NCBI RefSeq assembly: GCF_030035675.1
Contig: NC_084489.1
Coordinates: 38,198,340-38,262,339, forward strand
Source: Rhineura floridana
Lineage: Eukaryota; Chordata; Lepidosauria; Squamata; Rhineuridae
Reading direction: 5' to 3'
DNA: 64,000 nt
How positions within the stretch are numbered: position 1 is the stretch's first letter; every line of letters begins with the position of its first letter. A model generated the notes under the pieces. It did not search any database and was not told the origin of the DNA. It worked only from the letters and a program-made list of their open reading frames with translations. Both the position numbers and the translations under genes were made by a program. Below are positions 33,711 through 46,210 of the stretch, one piece after another.

Positions 33711-35394
33711 AAAGATTTCAGGCTTAGCTGCAGCATCCAAACAAACAGCATGAAGATCGGGGAGGCAAGACCCCTTGAATAACAGGGTTCATTTTCTTCT
33801 TGATTTTGCATCCGTCATATCCCCGCGTTCACCCTCTTTTGCTTTGGTAATAGGCATGCATAGACGTTCTAGTAGGTGTCCTGAGTAGGGTGTGTGCCTG
33901 TTATTTATGGACTTCATTTACCCTTAAACCGCAGGCACATATATTTTCAAGTTACAAATTGCTCGTGTATCACATTTTCCCCTCTCTCCAGTTGCCGCCT
34001 TCATTCTGAAATATATGTGTAATATCTGCTTCATAAGATCATACATCACCAATGAAATTCGTTCACCACCACAGACGTCTGCCTTGACTTCCCATCGCGT
34101 TCCCACGCAGCCGTCTTTGTGCCTTGCCAAACAGGCTGGCGCTGGTGTGAACGCCTGCGCTTCGGCTACTTCTGCTATAGAAATACCCGGGATTTTATTT
34201 TTATTTTAAAAGCCACCCTCCGTTATGCCTAAAAGCAAACGTATCCTGAATAGCCACCAGACTGATTTAAGAAACCTCCCTTCCTAAATAATTGTACTTC
34301 GCACTGCGGGGTTGGGAGTATATCCTCCACTCTTTCTCTCCCCCCCCTTTTCATTTTTGTTAAAAACCGAAAACATTCCTAACTACCTCGGATTTTAAAC
34401 ACTTTCCTTAATTAGGAAATATAGTAAATGTAGGGAAGCGAATACATTGCAAATGTTTTAGTGTATGTGCATCTTGACTTTTAATGGCAGAGGGTAAAGG
34501 GCTAAATAATCTTCACAGTAATTTCAAACGCTGCCAATCTTTAGAAAGCCACGGAGGCTTCACATTAATTCTCAATCCAATGCATAATCACCTCACTCCT
34601 GTAATTCTTATAACCGTCATTTTAAGAAAGAGGACAAAGTAGGAAGGATAAAAAAAAAAAAAGATTGCCGAGGACGCCAGAGTATTTTTCTTTACTTCTC
34701 TCTCTGCTTGAGAATAATCCGCATTCAGTTCATCTCCGCCTCTAAAAATTCTTGGCAGAAACAAAGGTGTTTTTCGCAATGGGAAATAAAATTTGACAGC
34801 AGTATGTTTCCTAGACAGAATTAAAATAGAACTTCGAGCCTGTATCTTAGGCCATTTCTCCCCTCAAACATGCTTCCGTTTCAAAACACTAAATACTTGG
34901 CGCTTCAAACTGTAATGATTGGGATAAAAATATATGTTATGCTATCCAGGAAATGACTTTATTTATATGTGCCTAGAAAAAAATACATATGCATATATAC
35001 ATATATACATATATAAACACACACACACAATTTTAGTACTAAACTGTAAATGAAAGTTGATAGTGTCTCTCTGTGCTTTAAAATTTATGCTTTTAAAAGG
35101 TGTGGGGTAATGGGATGGCTAAAATACATTTTAGTATCTAAAGGGGCAGCCTCCCTCTGCAAATGGAAGTAACGACTATTTTTTAATGCGAGAATGAAGA
35201 GGCCTGGTATGCTGGAGGGAAACACGTCGAAATCACGGGCTTCCGAAACAATGAGAGCGCCTCCGTAGACACAGGAAAGGCGTTATGGTCGCTAAGATTT
35301 ACCAGCACTCTGCAGTACTGAATGATTATCCCGCAGATGTGAATGGGACTCCAATGAAGGCTCATGGTCCGAGATAAATAATGCCGCTATCTCT
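33711..35394. other. Non-coding interval
   Basis: No gene or repeat recognised beyond a TATACATA-rich stretch with a short CA run at about 34990-35030. Sequence complexity is high and no mobile element is seen. Confidence 0.4.
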
Positions 35395-36460
35395 TTAAAA
35401 ACTCTATTCCGGGGCGCGCGCGCGCACGCCACACACGGAGGCCCTTTGCTCCTGGATCCTTCCCCCCTCGCCCTGATTGTTTTCTAGGAGGTGGGGCGGG
35501 GGAAAGAGGGGAGAGTAAGCGCGTCAGTAATAAACGTGGATGTTTCGAATCTATTGTCGATGATGTAATTTGTTTGGCTTTTGGAGAGAAACAGCCTTTC
35601 CCAGATTTTTTTCTTTCCTCAGTTGCATACATGTGATTCCTAATCTTCAAGCTCTGAAAAGAGAACGGTCCTGGCTTGCGTTGGTGAAAGAGACCAAATA
35701 TGGCGTGCGGGAAAACCCAGTGGCTCTTGCCGCTCTTGCCTCTGGTTTCCGATTAAAGATCCGCCCGCCCCCTCTCTTTCTCCCTCCCTCCCTCCTCATC
35801 GCCTCATGCGACGTGAAAGAAAGAGCCTCTTCTACGTAGCAAAGGTCAAGTCCTACAACGCACAATCCACGGTCATTACTATACGGTGACCCATGGTGAA
35901 TTGGGGAGGAAAAGTCCAGGGTATCCCGTAATCAGAAACATTTGGACTTTCCCGCTGGTGAGACGGGGGGGAGGAGGACATATATGGGATTCCACGGTCC
36001 TTGACTCTTTATTTCTCTCACTTTGCCTGATCATTTCCGTCGGAACTTTAATCAGCTGGATTTGAGAGGAAGAAATCAGCGTGAGCCCTTGGGGGACGTT
36101 TTGACTCAAGTTCGTAGCAAGAAGAAGCAGTGACCTTAAGAGCTCTGCTTCCGGATCGTCGAGCGGTTCAATACTCGATTCGGCTTTCTTAGCATACAGG
36201 CTCCCCACCCTTTTAAATATATATATATATATATATATATCATTTGATTTGGAGCTTTGGAGGCGAGATCCGATAGCCGCTTGTCAAGTTCCCCTTTGAT
36301 GTTTTGCGCCAGCAGATTGGATCTTGGAGACTGGGGTAAGATTATACTGATAACCTCCACGCATATCCTGTGAATATGAATATGCATATATTCGTGGAAT
36401 ATCTGATGTCGCTGCTGAAGGAAAGGCGACGAAGGGCGCGCGATCGGTGTCACCTAAACT
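35395..36460. promoter_or_regulatory. CpG-richer non-coding stretch in the Hoxa13-Hoxa11 interval
   Basis: It starts with GGGGCGCGCGCGCGCACGCC at 35411 and has frequent CpGs, GC-rich blocks and a GTCAGTAATAAACG motif at about 35523, similar to HOX13-type AATAAA sites. It also has the triplet CCGGATCGTCGAGCG near 36150 and a TA dinucleotide run (36218-36240). No reading frame is convincing on either strand. Candidate enhancer or promoter of a non-coding RNA; that is inference from composition alone. Confidence 0.3.
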
Positions 36461-36537
36461 GTCTATCAGCTTCTGTTTCTCCCCTCACCCCTACGCCGGG
36501 ATTTTTCCACCCCCACCCCCCTCCTTAATATTCCATC

Positions 36538-36579
36538 TCTCTATATATCCATCTATATAGATAGATGGATATATAGAGA
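36538..36579. repeat. 19 bp perfect inverted repeat
   Basis: TCTCTATATATCCATCTAT (36538-36556) and its exact complement (36561-36579) are separated by 4 bases. It sits at the start of a TAGA/GATA-rich simple-sequence stretch (to about 36625), from which such a palindrome can arise by chance. Confidence 0.85.
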
Positions 36580-36625
36580 CAAATAGATAAATAGACAGAT
36601 AGACGTGGATATAGATAATATTAGC

Positions 36626-39600
36626 AACGCATCAATGTATTTCTAAAAAAGAAAGGGGATAACCCCCTTTTCTTTGTCTCTTTGCAACCGTCCCCCTCCT
36701 TTAACCCCCCTCCCAAAATAACTTATGACGCAACAACTCTGAACAAATGCGCATGGAATAAAATCACCTTTGATTTTCCAGGGAGTTACTTGCGAGATAA
36801 AGTGTGTTTGATATCTGGAGAGAAAAAAGTCACATCACCCAGGCCTGACTGATGCCCTCAGTTTTATTCACGACACAATTCGAGATGCATTTCTCGAATT
36901 ATGCGGGGCAACCCGTTTTTTCTCTCTCTCTCTCTCCTCCCCTCCCACAAAACCCCGAATCCATTTGTAGTCAAATACGAAGAGTTGAGAAGCTTCCGTA
37001 AAGTGTGAGCGGATTTATTAATACAGCTTCTATCTAAGATGTCTTCCATTTTATGTACTTAGAATATCAGAAATATCCTCCTGGGACTACCTCCTGGTTT
37101 AAAAGATCTTTCATTTTACCCTGGGCCTTGCCCTCAGGGATGCCTTTGGACGCATTTCGGTCGCAAAGAAACACCTCTTGGCTTTTCCTGGTCTTATAGG
37201 TTAATTGTTTGCAATGGCCTAAATAGAAAAAAAATCCACACTAGGTAGGACAACTGTGGGAAGGTAGGCAGAGGGATGAGGAAATATTATACGAAGGTAC
37301 TGGCCCTCTGCACCTATTTTTAGCTAGTTTATTCTGGGTGTTATTTTTCTGGTAGTTGCTGCTGCAGATGGGTTGCAAATGATGCAGAAAAGGATGTATC
37401 ATCCCAATTTCAAGCTCAGGTCCCCTATTATCGTTAATCAATTCATTCTGCTTGTTGTTGTTGATGATGATGATGCAAATAATGCTGAAGAGCGCAATCT
37501 GGAGTGTTTGTGTATATACATGCATATGTGTGTGCGCGCGTGCGCGTGCGCGCAGCTCAACCCCAAATCAGCTATAGGACTGTAAATATTTTTCCCTCTC
37601 CTCCGTTCATTCTAACCAGCTTATTCTGAATATTATTTTTCTAGTCATTATTGAGGCAGTCTTGATGTAAAGGATGCAGAAAGGCACAGGTGGGTTAGGA
37701 GGGCACCTGCCCGCCCTCGACGAGTACATACATCCAACACACATCCACCCTCTTCCTTGCTGGGCCCCTGCGGGTATTCAAAAAAAGAAGCCCTTTTTAT
37801 ATTCTTTCTTTCCCCGCCACAAATCCACTTTGCTGCTTCTGTTCCTGGGGAGGGTACGGAAAAAGAGGGCTCCCGATTTATCAATCCGGCATGAAGGCTA
37901 TTATTCTTCCCCACCCACCCGCCCGCCACCTGCCCATTTTAAAACAGTGTATTCAGATTGTCGTTTTCCTGCTGTTTTTTCTGCTCGATGCAAATAGAAG
38001 AGGGCGGTCGGACCGCTAGATATCATTCCGATTCAACATCACATCAGCTATAACGCGTCTGTAGGCAGGTATGGGGAAAGTTAATATTCACGGTCACGTC
38101 GTCTATGTTATAGTTCTCCAGGAAGAAAGTATTTCTTGCACGGTGTCCCCTCCCCATCATGATAATATTCTATGAGCAGCCAGCGTGTATCTAATCAGTG
38201 GAGTGTGAATATGATAGGCAGCCAGATCCTAACCATGTTTACCCAGAATTAATTTGTAGTAACATGAATGGTACCTTCCTCTCAAGTCAGTGTTCCCAGG
38301 GTGGCGGACAATGGGACCTGACGAGAATGCAGTAATCTTGAATCCTTGTACACAGTTGAACTTGTCTGTGGCTTGCATTCTTGTCTAATAACAGCAGAAT
38401 ATTATTGTGAATAGCTTTTGTCTGTATAGCAGAGGAGCATTGTCATTGCGCACGCAATTTGAGTGTCTGGAGGTCTTCCGTAATGTAAAGTTCGTATTCT
38501 GAGGCCACCGAGAAACTCTTGGTGACAAAATAAATATATTCTGTTCCATGAGTATGATGATTCTCAAGAATGACTTTTAGAATGAGGACTTTTTTGGTGT
38601 CTCTTGGTGATTTAGAAAAAAAAAACAAATTGTTTTGTTATTACAACAAAATGCTGTTATAATTGGTGGTACTAAGGCTACAGTTGTTTAAAAGTGTATA
38701 TTTTATTGCACCTATTGTACCTAACAGATGATTCCATTAAGACCCTTTAAAAAATTACATTTTGGTAAGAATCCAAAGAAACATTAATGAAATCACTTGA
38801 AGGTAGAACAGGTATATTAAAATAAAATGCTTTTTGCTCAGAAATTAAGTCCTGATCAAGAAATAAATTTTAAATGTTGGGAATAGAGGAAAGACAGAAA
38901 TGATTTTTTTTCAGAAACAAAAAAAAATAGGGCATGATAATTGCATTAAAGGGCTTTATTTTCGTGGATTTGGTTGATTAACAAACCTAAGGTCAAGTTC
39001 AAGGCATCACCTGTGAGAATACGTCTAAATATGTCAGACTTGGAATGTTATCCTGCGGGTTGTTTTTTCTTGTTTATAAACGGGAACAGCCGACTTTTGC
39101 AGACCAGACAGTGACCTCACGGTCTTTAGCAACAACCACCAGGTCTAGAACCCATGGCTGGACTTCTCATTAGGATGTCACAGTATATTATGTCTTTGAA
39201 ATTTACAAGAGCAGTGCTGGGGTTTCACTCTCTTGAAACAGCAAATTGCAGACGCAGTTCTAGGACAAGTTCGGATGAATATTTGAGAAAGATATTTTAA
39301 AAATTGCTTGAAATATAACTCCATCAGTGATGGTGAGATGCTGTTGTTTGCCATGATTGCAATAACCTACTGGTGCTTATTATGTTCTGCGCAACGAATG
39401 TGGTAAGGATTCCGTAGATATGAATGTGATGTGTTTTTTGTCCATCAAGAAACATATAGTCTCCTCCTGCTTTTTCTTCCCAAACTTAGCTGGTCTAAAC
39501 ACCTGAGGGTCTTGCACCGGGATGCTTTATACATTTGGATTCAAAGGAAGACTTATTGTGAATAACGGCATTGTGTATGCTGCCCATATTTTCATCTAGT

Positions 39601-42600
39601 GGGAAATGGAAGGAGGTCAGACAAAGAATTTTACGTGCAAAGTACAAGAGCGGAAATATATGGTGCCTTGTCTGGATAGTTGGTTGCAGAATCACTTACT
39701 ACGACATCCAAAATAATACTTCCTCCGAGCTTTCTTCCATTTTCTTTGCACATGCAAATGCTCATACAAAAGTACAGACTTTGTAATAGGACAGAAGCTA
39801 TTGGGGAATTCTGTAATGAGACAAACGCAGCACTGAGGTGGAAGCAGGGTACGCAGAATGGCATTAAATCCACACGTATGGCCACCGTCTGACACTGGTA
39901 TCTTTTTATTTTGAAGACTCATATTAGATTTCATTCAAAGTCCCAAGGGATTTATTAGGAAGCAAATTTCATGGAAAGCAATGGGGCTTACTGGGAAGTA
40001 AGAGCAAGTTAAGATAGGGAGAATAACTGAGGTGTGGTGTGGGTTCAAATAAGCCAAATGACAATATTGAAAAAGTACATTTCTTTGCCTGAAACGAATG
40101 GCAATTAAAACCCTTCACTTTACCCCAGCCATGTTCTCCTGCGTCAAAGAAATATTTCCAGTATTCATAGGAATGGGGCCATACTTTATTTCTAAGTACA
40201 CATGTATAGGATCAGAATAAGGCAGTGCTGTCTTATCAGGCAACAAAAGTATGATTTCCGACATATCTGTTTATTTGTTATCATTTTTAAAGGAAATACT
40301 GGCACTTCTCCAGGGTGAATTGCATGAAGAATCAACATGTTATTCCATAAACTCTTTTGTTAATATCCATTCACTGTTAGGGAAATACAGAGGAAGCTAT
40401 TGCTTTTAAACATATATTTAAATATAATTATTCATATAATTACTTCCAGGGACACGATCCTAAATCCCGTTGACTTCAGGGGGGGAACACAAGAAAATCC
40501 TTTCCCTTTGAAATCAGGAAGAATTAAAACAAATGCTTGACTTTAGTTGGATGATGCCCTGTGAATTTACTTACTTATTTGTAGACCATTCTTAAAAAAG
40601 CAAGAACAATAGTAAAAAGCCCAAAGATAATATTATGGAAAAATACTGTCCAATAGGAAATATTACATTTTAAAACATAGTTTATAGATTGTTTTATAAA
40701 GTAACGGAAAATTAAAAGACAACACTCACTCCCAGCATCAACAACTGTATGGACTGATCCCGCCCGGCCACCCTTCTCTATTTAAGGTGTTATTTAAAAC
40801 CTATCTAGTGATTCGAGAATATATACATGTTGTAACCTCACAAATCCCAGAGACCTAAGCAGAGGTAAATCCTCTTTAAGGTTAGTGAAATGAACCTTCG
40901 TAGGGGACTGGAAGGGGATCAGCTTTTTTCAAAAGAATATTTCTGCTGTGTGGGCTCACTGGCAAAACACATGCTACAAAAAACAGTCACGATGATGATG
41001 ATGATGATGTGATCCCCTCATTTTCACAAACATTTGCCAAATACCTTTCTATAAACAAGCAAATAGTTTCTATAAAACTGTACGCTCTTGAGCGTCAGGC
41101 GTCCGACATAACCATTGGACACAACTTATAGTAAGAATAGACATTTATATGTATTAGATCAAGGGCTTTAGAGAACAAAGGAAGCCTTTGGAATCGTCCT
41201 CCTTGTGTTCGTTACAAAGGTGAAAAGAAATCCCATAGTCTTCCGGAGCAGAAACCATTCTCTCCCCCCTTTAGCACGTAGACATCTGCGGATGAAGTTC
41301 GTATATTCCCCACTTATATGCACTGAATCATTATCCTTAAGAACACACACACACATCCAATAAGCAAAGCACTTGTTATTTATCCATTTTCTCCCTCCTG
41401 ATTGCATCCAACCACAGTTCTGATTTTCTTCCCAAAATTACATCCCTACACGCATTTCAAGCAAGGTGGATGTGGGAAGGATGACGGCGTAGGAATGATC
41501 CTTCCCCTCCTCCCCCTCCTCCTCCTACCGGATCTCAGTCAAGAAAGTCGCAAATATTGCATGAAAGGCACATTTCCAAAAGAGAGCAAACCATAAGCAT
41601 GACTGTCGCACGTTCAAAAATAGCTACCTGAACAGCAGGCCCACCATAATTGCAGGCCCATTTGGAGCAGTTCTAGGCATACATTAGGCGCCTTTCACTT
41701 AACAGCAAATAAAGCAGAGAAGTGTGCCTTGGGTGCCTGCTATTTCCTCGACTAGCGGCACTCTTAAGTCCTGGTCGTTTTAATAACAGCCTTTAATGGC
41801 TTTACAAATGTAAGCAACTGGCAGGATGCTCTGCATAGTCCCCACTTCCACTTCTTCCCCGCATTAAAATGCAACTTTCGCCAATCTCCGAAAAAAGAAA
41901 ACCTGTAACTAACAACCCAAACTAGACAGGAGGCGGCGGAGGATGCAGACGACGGGACCTACTTCCTTCAGACCTATATCCTTCTCCCCGCCCCCATCTT
42001 AATTTCCCCTTTGTCTGAAAGGATTAAACTGACAAGGCTCTCGGCGACCCAAAGGACTCCAGAGCCTCAGCATACTATAAACCTCGGGTTTTCAAACCTG
42101 CCCCTTTCCTCACTACCTAAGGTTGAGGCAGACTCCTTGGAATCAGCGAGGGGGGTCCGTGGGTAGGCGGCTGTCTCCCGCTTTCACGTCCATCGGCTCT
42201 GGCGCGTCTGCTCCGAGACAAGCTGAAGTTGACTGCCAAAAGTGCCATAAAACCCCAGGTCAGTCTAGAACTGTTTTTGGTTCTCCTAGACGCGCCGGGT
42301 TCAATAAGAGCTTGTAAAAAAACCCCCCCCCCACACACACAAAGTGCAAAAAAGTTGTTTGCTAGAGCAGGAGAGGCGGAGCGAGTCTGTGCAATGGTGG
42401 CGCCTTTGTTATCACTGGGGAGGAAAACAGCCATCCTTCAGAGATGCTCTCTTCTGCTGTTGGAAGGGAAGTGAATCAAGCAATCTTTTCATTAAAAAAA
42501 CTGGTACAAGGATAGGATGGGAGGAGGCGAAACAATTCTCAGGTATCTTGTTTTATTCAGGTCAGAGGGAAAATAAAAGCAAAAGGCTGTCGTTAAAGCC

Positions 42601-44040
42601 AATTTGGCAAGCATCGATGTTGCATATTTCTGCACCTCTCTCCCCCTCCGAAAGAAAAGAAATAAACCCGTTTTATAGTCCCACACAGACCCAAGCAATC
42701 TGTAACTAGTCCTTTGATGGCACGCTTATCTCTTATTTTCATCCACTCTCTTGGCAAATGCGACGAGGGAGATTAATTAATAATTTCAAGTTCAGCTCAC
42801 AACCGTTGAAGGCCCATAAAAGTTCTTCCAGCGATCCAAAATAAAGAGTTCATTAAAGGGATGTGTCCAATGCGTTTGATTTGTGATTGGTAACCCTTGT
42901 AAAAAAAAGAGGAGGGGGGAAAGAGAGAAAAGAAAAAGAAAACAGAGAGCCAGGGAAAGAGGGAGGTAAAAGGCACATAAACATTAATGTTAATAAATTA
43001 GTTTACCCCACTACTAAGCAATTACCCGATAATACTGATATTTACAGCTTGGTATAGTTAAATCGAATGCAGAGAAAATACATAATGAGATTTATTTATT
43101 TTGTTCAAGACCCAACATGATTAGATTTGTTATTGAGTCAGTTAGGATAAGTTCAGCAATAAATAAACAAATCGATCCTGACATTTAAATCCCTGGATCT
43201 CCTGAATGTACAGTAGAACTTTGAGCCTCAAAACAGTTTTACATTACGAAGGGGGCAATAGCCATTTTTCAAGGATTCTCCTCTCCCCTTAAAAATGTCT
43301 TTTCTTTTAAATGCTATTGAAAGAGACCACACCACCCTCTGGAATGAAATGTGCATGGGTTTTTGCACCAGTTTCATAGCAAACTGCCCGTGGCTTTGTG
43401 TGGTAGCTCTAGTCTCCTCCCTGATATAATCAGATCCAGCCAAAAACATTCATGTCTCTTAAAGAAAGCATCCAAATAGCACACACATATAGAAGGATGG
43501 TGCTTGCTTCCTGTTGTTCAGCAGTGTTGTTCAGCAGGGGTATTCCCCGCTCTCCTGTCCTTGTGTTCGTTGGCTCTTAGGTGTGGGTGTTATTTTTTAT
43601 AGCGAAATGCTTTTTGTTCATGCCTCTTCGGAAGTAGGTCCCACTGAGATCAATGGGCCTTCATCCCATGTCCTTGCAGCCCTGATCCCTTCTACAATCT
43701 TCCTTTCTATACGTTCCCTTTCCTCCAACTATAGTCAAAACTTTCCCACTTCTTAAAAAAAGAAGTCATTCTGCATATTGGCTAGCTGCACATGGCTTTC
43801 TGCATATTGGTTAATACACACAGGCACATACACATTCACTAAGCAGTAAAACGTTAACACTGGGATTCGTACCGTCTAACCACAGAAATTCTAATTCCTC
43901 TGTCTCTTCCTGTCCCGGCTTATTTTGCGTACCGTCTTGCTCTAATTAAGTTGTTCCTATCTGCACTTCTTGCGTATCACTTTCCCCCAGACCCCACTGC
44001 TTCCAATTGCCCTCCCCCTTTACAACCATGTTCATGTATA
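36626..44040. other. Hoxa13-Hoxa11 intergenic DNA
   Basis: No gene. A CpG-richer stretch lies at about 41880-42480 (TTTCGCCAATCTCCG, GGCGGCGGAGG, CATCGGCTCTGGCGCGTCTG). Short GAT triplet runs occur at 37462-37475 and 40992-41010, and a GT/GC run at 37528-37553. Weak family A remnants are seen near 39940 and 43628. Open frames of up to about 120 codons around 42120-42710 overlap on both strands and are not supported. Confidence 0.4.
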
Positions 44041-44043
44041 CCT

Positions 44044-44195
44044 GGAACTGAAGGTTTCACTTCCTGTATCTGATGAAGTGGACTCTAGTCCACGAAAGCT
44101 TGTGCCATCATAAAATGTGTTAAGTCCTTAAAGGTGCCACAGGAGCCTTTCTTGTTGCTGCTGCAATAGACTATCGCGGCGACCCCTCTGAAATT
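44044..44195 (+). repeat. Interspersed repeat with TCTGATGAAGTGGACT...GTCCACGAAAGC
   Basis: The run GTATCTGATGAAGTGGACTC, TAGTCCACGAAAGCTTGTGC, CTTAAAGGTGCCACAGGAG and GACTATCGCGGCGACCCCTC matches a repeat I recognise from several reptile genomes ('ctgatgaagtgggctgtagcccacgaaagctta...ctaaggtgccac...aacacggctacccctct'). Class not known to me. The perfect 6 bp stem GTGGAC/GTCCAC is part of the family, not unique to this copy. Confidence 0.55.
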
Positions 44196-44984
44196 CTAAT
44201 TATTCTCACGAGTCCATTGCAATGAATGGCACTTACTTCCAAGTAACACCTTTCAGGACGGGGGAAAGAGATTTGGGATCATCCAACTCTCGCCGCGCTT
44301 TCTCAAGCATGCAGCCATCCTTTGGTCGCATACTGCTCTTTTATATGATGGGTTGCCATCCAAAGACTTCCTGGCATTGCAAGTAATAATAAACAAAAAG
44401 CCTGGTCAAGACAGCATAAAAGATCGTGAAATACCTAGAGCAGAGCTAAGACGAAGCAACCCAGGCTATCTGAGGTTAATATGTAGGAAAGGGAAGGAAG
44501 GCATTAAGCCCCTTCGGAAGTGAACGTGAATGCGAGCATATTATCCATTCACCATGAAAACCGGTACAGACTTGACCCTGGCGTGTTCTTCCAGGCCATA
44601 TCTTCGGCAAAAGCCTGCAAGGCTGGGTGAGTATAATCCCGAGGAGCATTTCACAGGGACCCCGTAATTTGCGAAGCAACACTTCCCCAAAGTCAGGTCG
44701 GGGTTGAAACAGATTATTACACATCGTCTCACCGAAGCTTTTAAAGGGGTGTGGGAATAGGGAAGGTGCGGTGGGGGAGAACGAGAGAAATCCGTGGACA
44801 CTTCAGTTCTCATCCTATGGATAACAGCTTCAAGATAGAGGGAGGGAGGGTGAAAGAGAGAGGACAGAGAGCGAGCGAGACGGAGAGAGGCGACGCGTCT
44901 TTTCTGTCTTCCCAATGGTCCACGAGGCCCGCGTGAGTTGCATTTTAGATTACGTGGGTTTTAGCCAGAAGACCAAAGTAACGA
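44196..44984. other. Hoxa11 upstream flank
   Basis: Holds a weak family A remnant (44210-44260: CACTTACTTCCAAGTAACAC) and, from about 44520, a less AT-rich stretch with moderate CpG leading into the Hoxa11 promoter. No gene. Confidence 0.45.
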
Positions 44985-45241
44985 TCTGTTGCTTCCTCTG
45001 AGATGGCTACAAACGTGGGGAAGGGAGAAAGGCGGGAGGAGGAGAGAGTGGGCCCATACTCGCAGCTTGTCAATTTCAACATTTGGTCACATGACCAGCG
45101 CCTCCCTGCTAAGGATGGGGATAGATTTCCACGTCAGCTTTACGTCTCCAAATTTCTTACTTCACGGTCCTGCCTCAAAGAGGCAGCTGCATTAGAGCAC
45201 CATGTTAAGCCCAGCTAATGCGGAGAGCCCGACGTAGCCTA
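44985..45241 (+). promoter_or_regulatory. Hoxa11: Hoxa11 proximal promoter and 5' UTR
   Basis: Contains the perfect palindrome GGTCACATGACC (45085-45096), an E-box of the USF/TFE3/MITF type, about 150 bp before the start codon. The motifs TTCCACGTCAGC and TTTACGTCTCC follow (CRE-half-site-like ACGTC). An upstream in-frame ATG at 45218 would add eight residues (MRRARRSL). The next ATG pair fits the conserved N terminus better. The transcription start is not determined. Confidence 0.5.
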
Positions 45242-45995
45242 ATGATGGATTTTGATGAGCGTGTCCCTTCCTCCTCTAATATGTATTTGCCAAGTTGTAC
45301 GTACTACGTGTCGGCTCCTGACTTCTCCAGCCTCCCTTCTTTCCTGCCCCAGACCCCGTCTTCTCGCCCCATGACATACTCCTACTCCTCCAACCTACCC
45401 CAGGTCCAACCTGTGCGAGAAGTCACCTTCAGGGAGTACGCCATTGACCCAGCCAGTAAATGGCACCCCAGGAACAATCTCCCCCACTGCTACTCGGCGG
45501 AGGAGATCATGCACAGAGACTGCCTGCCTGCCACCAACACGGCCGCCGCCGCCGCCGCCGCGGCCGCCAGCATGGGCGAGATGTTCGGGAAAGGCGCCGC
45601 CAACGTCTACCACCCTACCACCACCACCGCTGCCGCCGCCGCCGCCAACGTCTCCTCCAGTTTCTATAGCACGGTGGGCAGGAACGGCGTCCTGCCTCAG
45701 GCTTTCGACCCGTTCTTCGAGACCGCTTATGGCACGGCGGAGAACCATGCGGACTATGCGGGAGACAAGAACGGCGAGAAAATGCCCCCGGGAGGAGCAG
45801 CCGCTGCAGGGGGGGCCGGCGCTGCCGCTGCCGCCGCCGCCGCTGCAGCTTCAAGTTCGGAGGGGAGCTGCGGCAGGGAGGCGGCGGCGGCAGCAGCGGC
45901 AGCAGCAGAGGAGAAGGAGAGGCGGCGAAGGGCCGAGAGCAGCAGCAGCCCCGCTTCGTCTTCCGGCAACAATGAGGAGAAATCCAGCAGCTCCA
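45242..45995 (+). CDS. Hoxa11: Hoxa11 exon 1 (residues 1-252, N-terminal region)
   Basis: Starts [20 protein letters not shown] as in vertebrate HOXA11. The family blocks [67 protein letters not shown] and EEKERRRR follow. HOXA11 is a nuclear transcription factor for zeugopod, kidney and uterus/oviduct development. Four alanine tracts stand out: 9 at 101-109, 6 at 130-135, 10 at 194-203 and 9 at 214-222, more than I recall for the human protein. The product is 328 residues against 313 in human. The ATG at 45242 is chosen over 45218 because conservation starts there. The exon ends TCCA/GTACGT; the single last base plus GT of exon 2 makes Ser252. Confidence 0.97.
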
Positions 45996-46009
45996 GTACG
46001 TATAAAGGC

Positions 46010-46210
46010 AGCTCCCTTGCGCTTTTATGAAGCCGACTTGGAAATCTTAGCTCACCGCCGCTGTTAAATTTTTATATGCTGTTTTATAAGCATATAAGGT
46101 TTATGAAGAGCCTTTAGATTTCCCCCAACAAAACTTTGTTATAAAAGGCGAGATCACGTGGCGAAGACTGAAATTGGCCGTGAAATACCCACCGGCCAAT
46201 GGATGCCTTT
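46010..46210. promoter_or_regulatory. Candidate HOX13-responsive element at the Hoxa11 exon 1/intron boundary
   Basis: Two TCRTAAA-type HOX13 motifs (complement of TTTTATGA at 46024-46031 and TTTATGA at 46100-46106) lie close together with TTTATATGC and TTTTATAAGC. An E-box CACGTG (46155-46160) and CCAAT (46196-46200) follow. In mouse an enhancer in the Hoxa11 exon 1/intron region is bound by HOX13 proteins and drives antisense transcription that keeps Hoxa11 out of the digits. Motif content and position suggest the squamate counterpart; activity is inferred. Confidence 0.4.

Noticed and set aside
42117-42709. Open frames of 105 and 121 codons in a CpG-richer stretch
   Set aside because: No similarity to known proteins and no conserved frame; reported only as a possible regulatory stretch.
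44070-44100. Hammerhead-ribozyme-like core: CTGATGA, a 6 bp stem GTGGAC/GTCCAC, then GAAA
   Set aside because: An extra A separates CTGATGA from the stem, and no good cleavage triplet or closing stem I/III is visible. The pattern belongs to a dispersed repeat, so I treat the match as suggestive at most.
45218-45241. Upstream in-frame ATG giving an extra MRRARRSL on Hoxa11
   Set aside because: Vertebrate HOXA11 proteins begin MMDFDER; the extra residues have no counterpart, so the ATG at 45242 is preferred.
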